A DNA stretch of 64,000 nucleotides from Pseudomonas sp. KNUC1026 (GTDB taxonomy: Bacteria; Pseudomonadota; Gammaproteobacteria; Pseudomonadales; Pseudomonadaceae). The notes beneath the pieces were generated by a model that saw nothing but the letters and a program-made list of their open reading frames with translations, ran no database searches and had not been told where the DNA came from. The stretch is taken from NCBI RefSeq assembly GCF_021650705.1, contig NZ_CP087138.1, forward strand, positions 248,001 to 312,000, written 5' to 3'. Positions 22,543 to 32,195 of this stretch are shown one piece after another (position 1 is the first letter of the stretch; each line of letters starts with the position of its first letter). Position numbers and translations under genes: made by a program.

Positions 22543-24024
22543 ATGAGTAAAGAAGTACTGCTGGTTGTAGAGTCGGTATCCAATGAAAAGGGCGTACCGG
22601 CAGGAGTCATCTTCGAAGCGCTGGAAGTCGCGCTGGCAACCGCTACCAAAAAGCGGTTCGAGGATGAAGTCGACCTGCGTGTTGAAATCAACCGTCATAC
22701 CGGTAGCTACGAGACTTTTCGTCGCTGGGCGGTAGTCGAGGACGAAAACTTCGACGACCCAGCCATCCAGCTGGCTGTCGACCAGGCCCAGGCGCGCAAG
22801 CCAGGTGCCGTGGCTGGCGAGGTGATCGAAGAGAAGATCGAATCGATCGAGTTCGGCCGTATCGCCGCGCAAACCGCCAAACAGGTCATCGTGCAGAAGG
22901 TTCGCGAAGCCGAACGCGCCCAGGTGGTAGATGCCTATCGCGAGAGGGTCGGTGAGATCATCTCCGGTACCGTCAAGAAGGTTACCCGCGACAACGTCAT
23001 CGTCGACCTGGGCAACAACGCCGAAGCGTTGCTTGCCCGTGAAGACATCATTTCTCGCGAGACTTTCCGAGTCGGCGTTCGCCTGCGTGCGTTCCTCAAG
23101 GAAATCCGCAGCGAGAACCGAGGCCCGCAGCTGATCCTGTCGCGTACCGCGCCAGGCATGCTGATCGAGCTTTTCCGCATCGAGGTGCCTGAAATCGCCG
23201 AGGGGCTGATCGAAGTCATGGGGGCCTCGCGTGATCCGGGCTCTCGCGCCAAGATCGCTGTGCGCTCGAAGGACAAGCGCATCGACCCGCAGGGCGCTTG
23301 CATCGGCATGCGTGGCTCGCGCGTTCAGGCAGTATCGGGTGAGCTGGGTGGTGAACGGGTAGACATCGTGCTGTGGGATGAAAACCCTGCCCAGTTCGTC
23401 ATCAACGCCATGTCGCCGGCTGAAGTCGCGGCGATCATTGTCGATGAAGACGCCCATGCCATGGACATCGCTGTGGGTGCCGACAATTTGGCCCAGGCTA
23501 TTGGCCGCGGTGGTCAGAACGTCCGCCTGGCCAGCCAGCTGACCGGCTGGACGCTCAACGTGATGACCGAATCGGACATCCAGGCCAAGCAACAAGCCGA
23601 GACCGGCGACATCCTGCGCAATTTCGTCAACGAGCTGGAAGTGGACGAAGAGCTGGCGCAGGTGCTGGTCGACGAAGGATTCACCAGCCTGGAAGAGATC
23701 GCTTACGTTCCTCTGGAAGAAATGCTCAACATCGATGGGTTCGACGAGGACATCGTCAACGAGCTGCGTGCTCGCGCCAAGGATCGCCTGTTGACCGCAG
23801 CCATCGCTTCCGAAGAAAAACTGGCAGACGCCCATCCTGCAGATGACCTGCTCTCTCTCGAGGGCATGGACAAGGAACTGGCGATGGAACTGGCGGTACG
23901 CGGCGTCGTAAACCGCGAAGACCTGGCCGAGCAGTCGATTGACGACCTGCTCGACATCGACGGCATCGACCAAGAGCGTGCCGGCAAGTTGATCATGGCC
24001 GCCCGAGCCCATTGGTTCGAGTAA
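22543..24024 (+). CDS. nusA: Transcription termination/antitermination factor NusA
   Basis: NusA binds RNA polymerase and modulates pausing, termination and antitermination. The 493-residue protein begins [19 protein letters not shown] (RNAP-binding domain, 1-130). It then has an S1 domain (about 135-200), KH1 and KH2 (about 200-345, with [15 protein letters not shown] and [12 protein letters not shown]), and two C-terminal acidic helix-hairpin-helix repeats (about 360-425 and 435-493). The double repeat is typical of gammaproteobacteria. It sits between rimP and infB in one operon. Confidence 0.97.
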   Translation: MSKEVLLVVESVSNEKGVPAGVIFEALEVALATATKKRFEDEVDLRVEINRHTGSYETFRRWAVVEDENFDDPAIQLAVDQAQARKPGAVAGEVIEEKIESIEFGRIAAQTAKQVIVQKVREAERAQVVDAYRERVGEIISGTVKKVTRDNVIVDLGNNAEALLAREDIISRETFRVGVRLRAFLKEIRSENRGPQLILSRTAPGMLIELFRIEVPEIAEGLIEVMGASRDPGSRAKIAVRSKDKRIDPQGACIGMRGSRVQAVSGELGGERVDIVLWDENPAQFVINAMSPAEVAAIIVDEDAHAMDIAVGADNLAQAIGRGGQNVRLASQLTGWTLNVMTESDIQAKQQAETGDILRNFVNELEVDEELAQVLVDEGFTSLEEIAYVPLEEMLNIDGFDEDIVNELRARAKDRLLTAAIASEEKLADAHPADDLLSLEGMDKELAMELAVRGVVNREDLAEQSIDDLLDIDGIDQERAGKLIMAARAHWFE

Positions 24025-24050
24025 GTGCAGCGGCCTGAGGAGAGAAGTGC

Positions 24051-26589
24051 ATGACGCAAGTCACGGTTAAAGAACTGGCCCAAGAGGTTGCCGCACCGGT
24101 AGAGCGCCTGTTGCAGCAGATGCGTGAGGCAGGCCTGCCGCACACGGATGCTGGCCAAGTTGTTACCGACAGCGAGAAGCAAGCGTTGCTGGCCCACCTT
24201 AAAAGCAGCCACAAGGCCAAGGTGGAAGAGCCGCGCAAGATTACCTTGCAACGCAAGACCACCAGCACCCTGAAGGTTGCCGGTAGCAAGACCATCAGCG
24301 TTGAAGTGCGCAAGAAGAAAACCTTCGTCAAGCGCAGCCCTGAAGAGATCGAGGCCGAACAGCGCCGCGAGCTCGAAGAGCGCCGTGCTGCCGAAAACGC
24401 CGCGCGTGAAAAGGCCGGCGAGCAATCGCGCCCGCAACAAGGCGCAGAAAGCACTGCCCGCCAGGCCGAAGCACCGGCTGCCGCGCCATCTGTACCGGTT
24501 GCTCCGGTTGCAGCCCAGGCTGCGCCCACGCGTGCTGCCGAGCCCACTGCGTCAGCACCGCGCGCTCCTGCAGCGCCGGAGCGCCCAGCGGTTCCGGTTA
24601 CCACCGTTCAGGTGCGCAAGCGTGAAGACCGTCCTGAGAAGGGTGCACGCACTGCCGACGATGATCGCCGCAACGGCCGCAGCCAGCCGCATCGCCCTGC
24701 CGACAAGCAGAAGGCCCCCACCGTACGCGCCGCGCCGCGTACCACCGAGGAAGAGAGCGACGGCCATCGCCGCCGCGGTGGCAAGTCCAAGCTCAAGAAG
24801 CGCAACGCGCATGGCTTCCAGAGCCCGACCGGCCCAGTGGTACGTGATGTGGTCATTGGCGAAACCATCACCGTGGCAGAACTTGCCCAGCAGATGTCCG
24901 TCAAGGGCGCCGAAGTCGTCAAGTTCATGTTTAAGATGGGTACTCCGGTCACCATCAACCAGGTGCTCGACCAGGAGACTGCTCAGCTGATCGCCGAGGA
25001 GCTGGGCCACAAGGTCAAGCTTGTCAGCGACAATGCCCTGGAAGAATCTCTGGCCGAATCGCTCAGGTACGAAGGCGAAACCATGTCTCGTGCACCTGTC
25101 GTGACCGTAATGGGCCACGTCGACCACGGCAAGACTTCGCTCCTCGACTATATCCGCCGCGCCAAGGTTGCCTCTGGCGAAGCTGGCGGCATCACCCAGC
25201 ACATCGGTGCCTACCACGTCGAAACCGACCGTGGCATGGTCACCTTCCTGGATACTCCGGGCCACGCCGCGTTCACCGCGATGCGTGCACGGGGCGCCAG
25301 GGCCACCGATATCGTGATCCTGGTGGTAGCCGCAGACGACGGCGTGATGCCGCAGACCGAGGAAGCTGTACAGCACGCCAAGGCTGCCGGTGTTCCGCTG
25401 GTCGTCGCGGTGAACAAGATCGACAAGCAGGGCGCTGACCTTGATCGCATCAAGAACGGCCTGGCCGCGATGGATGTGATCCCGGAAGAATGGGGTGGCA
25501 ACACCATGTTCGTGCCGGTGTCCGCCAAGATGGGTACCGGTGTCGACGAGTTGCTCGAAGCTGTTCTGCTGCAGGCCGAAGTGCTTGAGCTGCAGGCCAG
25601 CCCTGCAGCCCCTGGCCGCGGTGTCGTAGTCGAGTCGCGCCTGGACAAGGGCCGCGGCCCGGTCGCTACCGTGCTGGTTCAGGACGGTACCTTGCGCCAG
25701 GGTGACATGGTGCTGGTCGGTTCCAATTTCGGCCGCATCCGTGCGATGTACGACGAAAACGGCAAGACCGTCAAGGAAGCCGGCCCGTCGATCCCTGTCG
25801 AGATTCTCGGCCTGGATGGCACCCCGGAAGCGGGTGACGAAATGAGCGTTGTGGCCGACGAGAAGAAGGCCCGTGAAGTTGCGCTATTCCGTCAAGGCAA
25901 GTTCCGCGAGGTCAAGCTGGCGCGTGCTCAGGCCGGCAAGCTCGAAAACATTTTCGAGACCATGGGCCAGGAAGAAAAAGACGCTCAACATCGTGCTCAA
26001 GACCGACGTACGCGGTTCGCTCGAAGCCCTGCATGGCGCCTTGGGCGGCCTGGGCAACGACGAAGTGCAAGTACGCGTGGTTGGCGGTGGTGTCGGTGGC
26101 ATCACCGAGAGCGACGCGAACCTGGCATTGGCGTCCAATGCGGTGCTGTTCGGCTTCAACGTGCGTGCTGACGCCGGTGCGCGCAAGATCGTCGAGCAGG
26201 AAGGCCTGGATCTGCGTTACTACAACGTGATCTACGACATCATAGAGGACGTCAAGAAAGCCTTGACCGGCATGCTCGGCAGCGATGTTCGCGAGAACAT
26301 CCTGGGTGTCGCCGAGGTGCGCGACGTGTTCCGCTCGCCGAAATTCGGTGCAGTCGCAGGTTGTATGGTCATCGAAGGTACGGTTTACCGTAACCGCCCG
26401 ATTCGCGTACTGCGCGAAGACGTGGTGATCTTCGAAGGCGAGCTCGAGTCGCTGCGTCGCTTCAAGGACGATATGGCCGAAGTGCGTAACGGCATGGAGT
26501 GCGGTATCGGCGTGAAGAGCTACAACGACGTCAAGGTCGGTGACAAGATCGAAGTCTTCGAGAAGGTCCAGGTGGCCCGTACGCTCTGA
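24051..26589 (+). CDS. infB: Translation initiation factor IF-2 (frame broken by indel)
   Basis: IF-2 is the GTPase that places fMet-tRNA on the 30S subunit and promotes 50S joining. A long Ala/Arg/Pro-rich N-terminal region (about 50-250) precedes the G domain with [12 protein letters not shown] (about 355-366), DTPGH and NKIDK (about 455). Domains II to IV follow and end [11 protein letters not shown]. The frame shifts at an A-run (25975-25979) inside [17 protein letters not shown]. The run has five A where four or seven are needed, so the error is +1 or -2, and the protein is 845 or 846 residues. infB is essential, so an error is more likely than a mutation. Confidence 0.95.
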
Positions 26590-26615
26590 TCGAACGTCAC
26601 GGCGCACAATCCGCA

Positions 26616-26650
26616 ACGCCCGGCCCGGCTTTCCGCCAGGCCGGGCGTTT
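26616..26650 (+). terminator. GC-rich hairpin between infB and rbfA
   Basis: ACGCCCGGCC (26616-26625) pairs perfectly with GGCCGGGCGT (26639-26648), with a 13-nt loop and only TTT after. It is probably a leaky terminator or RNA-processing element, as rbfA and truB follow without an evident promoter. Confidence 0.6.
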
Positions 26651-26699
26651 GCCGCTTTCAAACCGCCCCACAATGGCGGGCGATACAGGTAGCTTCACC

Positions 26700-27086
26700 A
26701 TGGCAAAAGAATACAGCCGTACCCAACGCATCGGGGATCAGATGCAGCGTGAGCTGGCCCAGCTGATCCGCCGTGAGGTCAAAGACCCGCGCGTTGGCCT
26801 GGTCACCATTACCGCAGTGGACGTAGCCCGCGACCTTGGGCACGCCAAGGTATACATCACCGTGATGGGCAATGACGGTGCCGAGCAAGTGACTCAGTCG
26901 ATCAAGGTCCTCACAGCCGCTTCGGGCTTTCTTCGCACCCAGTTGGGCCGCGAGATGAAGCTGCGCAGTGTGCCGCAACTGCACTTTGTCTACGATGAGA
27001 GCGTGGCGCGTGGCGTACACCTGTCTGCGCTCATCGAGCGCGCGGTGGCAGAAGACAGCCAGCACCGCGACGCCGACAAGGAGTGA
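26700..27086 (+). CDS. rbfA: 30S ribosome-binding factor RbfA
   Basis: RbfA acts in 16S rRNA 5'-end maturation and cold adaptation. The 128-residue KH-like protein begins [19 protein letters not shown], with [22 protein letters not shown] and the C-terminal [24 protein letters not shown]. Its stop codon region overlaps the truB Shine-Dalgarno, as expected for coupled translation. Confidence 0.96.
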   Translation: MAKEYSRTQRIGDQMQRELAQLIRREVKDPRVGLVTITAVDVARDLGHAKVYITVMGNDGAEQVTQSIKVLTAASGFLRTQLGREMKLRSVPQLHFVYDESVARGVHLSALIERAVAEDSQHRDADKE

Positions 27087-27088
27087 GC

Positions 27089-28006
27089 GTGGCCCAGGTC
27101 AAGCGAATCCGCCGCAATGTCAGCGGCATCATCCTGCTGGATAAACCTCAGGGTTTCACTTCCAACGCGGCTCTGCAAAAAGTGCGCTGGTTGCTCAACG
27201 CCGAAAAGGCTGGCCATACCGGCAGCCTCGATCCGTTGGCCACTGGCGTATTACCGCTGTGCTTCGGCGAGGCGACCAAGTTTTCGCAGTTCTTGCTCGA
27301 ATCCGACAAGGCCTATGAAACCGTCATGCAGATGGGCATGACCACCACCACGGCCGATGCCGAAGGTGAAGTGCTCAAGCGCCGTGACGTCAACGTGACC
27401 GCTGACGATATTCAAGCCGCGCTGCCTGCCTTTCGCGGCTCGATCCAGCAGGTGCCACCGATGTATTCAGCGCTCAAGCGTGACGGCCAACCCTTGTACA
27501 AGCTTGCAAGGGCAGGGGAAGTAGTGGAGCGCGAGGCGCGTTCTGTTACTATTGGCAGCCTTGAAATGCTGGCACTGGACGGAACCTGCGCTACGCTTGC
27601 CGTCAGTTGCAGCAAGGGTACCTACATCCGCACTCTGGTCGAGGACCTCGGGGAGCGTCTGGGCTGCGGTGCTTACGTTGCTCAACTGCGTCGTACGCAG
27701 GCCGGCCCGTTCGACCTCACGCGTACTGTAACGCTCGAGGCACTGGAGGCCGCGCATGCAGAAGGTGGCAATGAAGCGCTCGACCGCTTCCTGTTGCCAG
27801 CCGACAGCGGCTTGCAGGACTGGCCGTTGGTCAGTTTCTCCGAGCACAGCACGTACTATTGGCTCCATGGCCAGCCGGTGCGGGCACCACAGGCGCCGGA
27901 AAGCGGCATGGTGCGGGTAGAAGATCACACAGGTCGCTTCATCGGGATCGGTGAAGTGAGCGAAGACGGGCGCATTGCGCCGCGTCGTTTGATTCGGTCG
28001 GAATGA
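27089..28006 (+). CDS. truB: tRNA pseudouridine-55 synthase TruB
   Basis: TruB makes pseudouridine 55 in the T loop of tRNAs. The 305-residue protein has [14 protein letters not shown] and the catalytic Asp in [17 protein letters not shown] (about 42-58), plus the PUA-like C-terminal part. GTG 27089 is preferred: AAGGAG (27078-27083) lies 5 nt upstream and the product starts MAQVKRIRR as in relatives. A GTG at 27083 in frame would overlap its own Shine-Dalgarno. Confidence 0.96.
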   Translation: MAQVKRIRRNVSGIILLDKPQGFTSNAALQKVRWLLNAEKAGHTGSLDPLATGVLPLCFGEATKFSQFLLESDKAYETVMQMGMTTTTADAEGEVLKRRDVNVTADDIQAALPAFRGSIQQVPPMYSALKRDGQPLYKLARAGEVVEREARSVTIGSLEMLALDGTCATLAVSCSKGTYIRTLVEDLGERLGCGAYVAQLRRTQAGPFDLTRTVTLEALEAAHAEGGNEALDRFLLPADSGLQDWPLVSFSEHSTYYWLHGQPVRAPQAPESGMVRVEDHTGRFIGIGEVSEDGRIAPRRLIRSE

Positions 28007-28117
28007 CCGAACGAGGGTGGCTGTCAGTAGGCGCGGTCATTCCTCACTTATCCATACGGGGAGTAGTCCCTGGCCTATTGGGTGTGCGCAAGCGTTCCCG
28101 TTTTAAGGAGATGCCTC

Positions 28118-28387
28118 ATGGCCCTCAGCGTTGAAGAAAAAGCAAAAATCGTTGGTGATTATCAGCAAGCCGCCGGCGACACCGGTTCTCCGGAAGTTCA
28201 GGTTGCCCTGCTGACCGCAAACATCAACAAACTGCAAGGCCACTTCAAGGCCAACGGTAAAGACCACCACTCCCGTCGTGGCCTGATCCGCATGGTAAAC
28301 CAGCGTCGCAAGCTGCTGGACTACCTGAAAGGCAAGGACACCACTCGTTACAGCGCCCTGATCGGTCGTCTGGGCCTGCGTCGCTAA
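28118..28387 (+). CDS. rpsO: 30S ribosomal protein S15
   Basis: S15 binds 16S rRNA early in 30S platform assembly. The 89-residue protein starts [16 protein letters not shown] and contains the signature [21 protein letters not shown] with the ending [18 protein letters not shown] stands 7 nt before the ATG. The 111 nt upstream could hold its autoregulatory leader, but I see no specific structure that I would name. pnp follows after 238 nt, as in E. coli. Confidence 0.98.
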   Translation: MALSVEEKAKIVGDYQQAAGDTGSPEVQVALLTANINKLQGHFKANGKDHHSRRGLIRMVNQRRKLLDYLKGKDTTRYSALIGRLGLRR

Positions 28388-28487
28388 TAGCGAACAGGCA
28401 GTGGTGAGCATGCCACGTGGTTCCGCGTACTGGCCCCGGCCATATGCGGTCACTGCGTCATGCGCTTCGATGAGGCTGGTGGCTCGT

Positions 28488-28514
28488 GCGCCGGTGCGGT
28501 TTACCGCACGGCGC
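28488..28514 (+). other. Hairpin in the rpsO-pnp gap, possible processing site
   Basis: GCGCC and GTGCGGT pair with ACCGCAC and GGCGC around a TT loop, a 12-bp stem with one bulged G. In E. coli a hairpin in the pnp leader is cut by RNase III and then lets PNPase repress its own mRNA; this may be the counterpart. Inference only. Confidence 0.5.
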
Positions 28515-28625
28515 CGGGCTCCGGCCTCATGTTGTATCTGGACGGTCGACGGGCCGAATCCCGCGCTCGCCCCCAAATTCGAGTTTCAAACAGTTCCCCC
28601 AAGCGAAAATGGAAGGTAGGAAGCC

Positions 28626-30734
28626 GTGAACCCGGTAATCAAGAAATTCCAGTTCGGTCAGTCGACCGTTACCCTCGAGACTGGCCGCATCGCCCGTCAA
28701 GCAAGCGGTGCCGTGCTGGTCAGCATCGATAATGACGTGACCGTGCTGGTCACCGTCGTGGGCGCCAAGCAGGCCGACCCAGGCAAGGGCTTTTTCCCGC
28801 TGTCGGTCCACTACCAGGAAAAAACCTACGCTGCCGGCAAGATCCCTGGTGGTTTCTTCAAGCGTGAAGGCCGCCCTTCAGAGAAGGAAACGCTGACTTC
28901 CCGCTTGATCGATCGCCCGATCCGCCCCCTGTTCCCCGAAGGCTTCCTGAACGAAGTCCAGGTAGTCTGCACCGTGCTGTCCACCAGCAAGAAGACTGAC
29001 CCGGACATCGCCGCCATGATCGGTACCTCGGCCGCACTGGCTGTCTCCGGCATTCCGTTCAGCGGCCCGATCGGCGCTGCTCGCGTGGCTTACCACGAAG
29101 CCACCGGTTACCTGCTCAACCCCAACTACGAACAACTGGCCGCTTCGCGCCTGGACATGGTCGTAGCCGGTACTTCCGACGCGGTGCTGATGGTCGAATC
29201 CGAAGCCCAGGAGCTGACCGAAGACCAGATGCTGGGTGCAGTGCTGTTCGCGCATGACGAGTTCCAGGTAGTGATCAACGCTGTCAAGGAACTGGCCGCT
29301 GAAGCCGCCAAGCCGACCTGGGCATGGCAGGCGCCGGTTGCCAACACTCCGCTGATGGACGCCGTGCGCGGCGAGTTCGGCCAAGGCATCTCGCAGGCCT
29401 ACACCATCACCCAGAAGGCAGACCGCTACGCTCGCCTGGGCGAGCTGCGTGACCAGGCTATCGCCCGTTTTGCGGTGGAGCAGGACGGCGCGCCATCGGC
29501 AGGTGAGGTCAAAGACATCTTCGGTGAGCTGGAATACCGCACGGTTCGCGAAAACATCGTCAATGGCGTACCACGCATCGACGGCCGCGATACCCGCACT
29601 GTTCGCCCGCTGAATATCCAGGTTGGTGTGCTCGACAAGACTCACGGCTCGGCCCTGTTCACCCGCGGTGAAACTCAGGCCCTGGTCGTAGCAACGTTGG
29701 GTACCGCCCGCGACGCACAACTGCTAGACACCCTCGAAGGCGAGAAGAAAGACGCCTTCCTGCTGCACTACAACTTCCCTCCGTTCTCGGTGGGCGAGTG
29801 TGGCCGCATGGGTAGTGCCGGCCGCCGCGAAATCGGCCACGGCCGCCTCGCACGCCGTGGTGTCCAGGCCATGCTGCCGGACAACACCGAGTTCCCGTAC
29901 ACCATTCGTGTGGTATCGGAAATCACCGAATCCAACGGCTCCAGCTCCATGGCTTCGGTTTGCGGTGCTTCCCTCGCACTGATGGACGCTGGTGTTCCGA
30001 TGAAGGCACCGGTAGCTGGTATCGCCATGGGCCTGGTCAAAGAAGGCGACAAGTTCGCTGTACTGACCGACATTCTGGGTGACGAAGACCACCTCGGCGA
30101 TATGGACTTCAAAGTAGCCGGTACCGCTAAAGGCGTGACTGCGCTGCAGATGGACATCAAGATCAACGGCATCACCGAAGAGATCATGGAGATCGCCCTG
30201 AATCAGGCACTGGAAGCACGCCTGAACATTCTGGGCCAGATGAACCAGGTGATCGCCCAGTCGCGCACCGAGCTGTCGGCCAATGCACCGACCATGCTGG
30301 CGATGAAGATCGACACCGACAAGATCCGCGACGTGATCGGCAAGGGCGGCGCGACCATCCGCGCCATCTGCGAAGAAACCAAGGCCTCGATCGACATCGA
30401 AGACGATGGCTCGATCAAGATCTTCGGTGAAACCAAGGAAGCTGCCGAAGCTGCTCGCCAGCGCGTGCTGGGCATCACCGCCGAGGCTGAGATCGGCAAG
30501 ATCTACGTCGGCAAGGTCGAGCGCATCGTTGACTTCGGCGCGTTCGTCAACATCCTGCCTGGCAAGGACGGCCTGGTGCATATCTCCATGCTCAGCAATG
30601 AGCGTGTAGAGAAGGTGACAGATATCCTCAAGGAAGGTCAGGAAGTTGAAGTGCTGGTGCTGGACGTGGACAACCGCGGCCGTATCAAGCTGTCGATCAA
30701 GGACGTTGCGGCGGCGAAAGCCTCCGGCGTTTAA
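28626..30734 (+). CDS. pnp: Polyribonucleotide nucleotidyltransferase (PNPase)
   Basis: PNPase degrades RNA 3' to 5' by phosphorolysis and is a core of the RNA degradosome. The 702-residue protein starts from GTG 28626 ([11 protein letters not shown]) after a GGAAGGTAGG ribosome site. Two RNase PH domains are visible (the second with [25 protein letters not shown]), then the KH domain ([16 protein letters not shown], about 560) and the S1 domain ([23 protein letters not shown], about 622-690). Full length, no break. Confidence 0.98.
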   Translation: MNPVIKKFQFGQSTVTLETGRIARQASGAVLVSIDNDVTVLVTVVGAKQADPGKGFFPLSVHYQEKTYAAGKIPGGFFKREGRPSEKETLTSRLIDRPIRPLFPEGFLNEVQVVCTVLSTSKKTDPDIAAMIGTSAALAVSGIPFSGPIGAARVAYHEATGYLLNPNYEQLAASRLDMVVAGTSDAVLMVESEAQELTEDQMLGAVLFAHDEFQVVINAVKELAAEAAKPTWAWQAPVANTPLMDAVRGEFGQGISQAYTITQKADRYARLGELRDQAIARFAVEQDGAPSAGEVKDIFGELEYRTVRENIVNGVPRIDGRDTRTVRPLNIQVGVLDKTHGSALFTRGETQALVVATLGTARDAQLLDTLEGEKKDAFLLHYNFPPFSVGECGRMGSAGRREIGHGRLARRGVQAMLPDNTEFPYTIRVVSEITESNGSSSMASVCGASLALMDAGVPMKAPVAGIAMGLVKEGDKFAVLTDILGDEDHLGDMDFKVAGTAKGVTALQMDIKINGITEEIMEIALNQALEARLNILGQMNQVIAQSRTELSANAPTMLAMKIDTDKIRDVIGKGGATIRAICEETKASIDIEDDGSIKIFGETKEAAEAARQRVLGITAEAEIGKIYVGKVERIVDFGAFVNILPGKDGLVHISMLSNERVEKVTDILKEGQEVEVLVLDVDNRGRIKLSIKDVAAAKASGV

Positions 30735-30748
30735 GCAGCAGCAGCGAG

Positions 30749-30773
30749 AAAAGGCCCTGCGGGGCCTTTTTTT
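30749..30773 (+). terminator. Intrinsic terminator after pnp
   Basis: AAAAGGCCC-TGC-GGGGCCTTTTTTT with a GC stem and T7, 15 nt after the pnp stop. It ends the operon. Confidence 0.92.
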
Positions 30774-30810
30774 GTGCCCGTGATTTTCTTATCCGAGGAT
30801 TTGCCAAGCC

Positions 30811-30853
30811 TGCAACTTGCACGCAAGCAATTGCCCCCTCCTTGCAACTTGCA
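30811..30853. promoter_or_regulatory. Two copies of the palindrome TGCAACTTGCA, candidate activator sites
   Basis: TGCAACTTGCA occurs at 30811-30821 and 30843-30853, centre to centre 32 nt (about three helix turns). Both copies continue CG-AAG, so 16 of 17 nt are shared as a direct repeat. They lie about 100 and 70 nt upstream of the sigma-54 promoter at 30921, the usual distance for an enhancer-binding protein. I do not know which regulator would bind. Confidence 0.6.
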
Positions 30854-30920
30854 CGAAAGCCGCTGCGTTGTGAACTGCATAAGTTGCTGAAATATATGAT
30901 TTTTATTTATATGCGATAGC

Positions 30921-30936
30921 TGGCACGCGTTCTGCA
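30921..30936 (+). promoter_or_regulatory. Predicted sigma-54 promoter of the BON-domain gene
   Basis: TGGCAC-N5-CTGCA (30921-30936) has the invariant GG at 30922-30923 and GC at 30934-30935 with the required spacing. Only one position departs from TGGCAC-N5-TTGCA. The AT-rich stretch 30890-30912 in front could take an IHF bend. Confidence 0.75.
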
Positions 30937-31004
30937 ATCTCTCTGTCAACTGCCCCCGCTGCAAAGGCTTCGGGGGGAGCTTCCAGAAAACAGGAGTTAC
31001 TCGT

Positions 31005-31349
31005 ATGAAGAAGTTTGCTATCGCTGCCGCCGCTACTGCTCTGACCCTGGGCCTGGGTGTACCAGCCTTCGCTCAAACGACTCAAGCGCCTATGGTACTG
31101 GCAGCCAACACCGTAGATAACGCCAAGCAGGAAGGCTCTGACACCTGGATCACCACCAAGGTGAAAGCGGACCTGTTGACCGAGAAAGGCATCCCAGGCA
31201 GCGACATCACCGTTGAAACCAGCCACGGTGTTGTATCCCTGTCGTCGCAAGTGAAAGTGACCGACGCTCAGAAGAAACAAGCAGTCGCTATCACCAAGAA
31301 CATCAAAGGCGTCAAATCCGTTTCGGCTGATGGCCTGAAATCGGAGTAA
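31005..31349 (+). CDS. Periplasmic BON-domain protein
   Basis: The 114-residue protein has a signal peptide (MKKFAIAAAATALTLGLGVPAFA, cleavage after AFA near 23) and one BON domain (about 45-112, with DTWITTKVKADLLTEKGIPGSDITV and the Gly-Val core HGVVSLSSQV). BON proteins such as OsmY are exported and thought to bind membranes or stabilise the envelope under stress. CAGGAG precedes the ATG. It is monocistronic with its own terminator and a predicted sigma-54 promoter, which is unusual for an OsmY-like gene (OsmY depends on RpoS in E. coli). Confidence 0.9.
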   Translation: MKKFAIAAAATALTLGLGVPAFAQTTQAPMVLAANTVDNAKQEGSDTWITTKVKADLLTEKGIPGSDITVETSHGVVSLSSQVKVTDAQKKQAVAITKNIKGVKSVSADGLKSE

Positions 31350-31417
31350 GACCTCGCTTTTGATGAAACCCGAACATTGGGTTCATGCGAAGATCAGAAG
31401 GATCTGATCACCCCTCA

Positions 31418-31446
31418 AGCCCTGGCCTAGCGCCAGGGCTTTTTTA
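31418..31446 (+). terminator. Terminator after the BON gene
   Basis: AGCCCTGGC-CTAG-GCCAGGGCT followed by T6. The T-run is on the + side only, so it serves the BON gene. A separate short stem GATCAGA/TCTGATC lies just before (31391-31409). Confidence 0.88.
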
Positions 31447-31464
31447 TAAGGGGTGAAACCTGGC

Positions 31465-32082
31465 TTACTTGATCAGATCGGGCCGGGTTGTCTTGAGCAT
31501 TTCGGTGGTCACCTTGCCTTGAACCGAACAAGTGACCATCCCCTTGCTGCCATGGCCTGCATCAGGCGAGGCCGGCTCGACCATCAAAATGCGTTCGGCC
31601 GTATCGGTAACCAACTTGCCCGCCGTGTCATCGCTGCTTTCGGCTACCCATGTGGAGTCTTTGCCAGACCAGGCCTGCGCGCGAGCATAGATGCCTTGGG
31701 TCGATTCCAGTTGGCTTCCCTGGACTTTTTTCAACTGCTCGTAGGCCTTTTCAGGGGCCTCTTGAGTATAAAAGCCCGAGCCGATGATCCGGGAGCCCAT
31801 CAAGTCCTGGTCTTCCAGAAAAAAGCCCGTCAGCGTGAGCCCCTCAAGGGTGAGAGGTTTATCGAACATCCAACGCACGCCGGCGTCGGTCTTACTCCCG
31901 CCACTGAGCACGATCTTGCCATTGTCCCGTTTACTGGGGACACGCTCCTTGAACCCTGGTTGCTCAACGACGGAAAGCGAGTTGGCGTCACAGGCGACAA
32001 AGGTTTGCAGGGCGGGGGTAGCGGCAAAGCTGGCGCAGGGCGCCAGGGCGGTGAACGGGATGATCAGGTACTGCAACTTCAT
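31465..32082 (-). CDS. Exported protein of unknown function
   Basis: I do not recognise this 205-residue protein. It has a signal peptide (MKLQYLIIPFTALAPCASFAA, cleavage near 20-21) and a mature part with two well-spaced cysteines (VACDANS near 30 and VTCSVQG near 183) that could form a disulfide. It is predicted to be mostly beta structure with no membrane helix, so it is probably periplasmic. It stands alone, convergent with the BON gene and 113 nt downstream of the DUF748 gene on the same strand. Codon use looks like that of its neighbours. Confidence 0.75.
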   Translation of the reverse strand: MKLQYLIIPFTALAPCASFAATPALQTFVACDANSLSVVEQPGFKERVPSKRDNGKIVLSGGSKTDAGVRWMFDKPLTLEGLTLTGFFLEDQDLMGSRIIGSGFYTQEAPEKAYEQLKKVQGSQLESTQGIYARAQAWSGKDSTWVAESSDDTAGKLVTDTAERILMVEPASPDAGHGSKGMVTCSVQGKVTTEMLKTTRPDLIK

Positions 32083-32195
32083 TGCTTCACTCCTTGTTGA
32101 AATCAGAATCCTTGAACCGGGCGCCCCGAATACAAGATGCCCGGATTAAAGCGGATGGCGGTCTGGTAGCCGGGGCTATGTTCCGCCGGCCTGCG

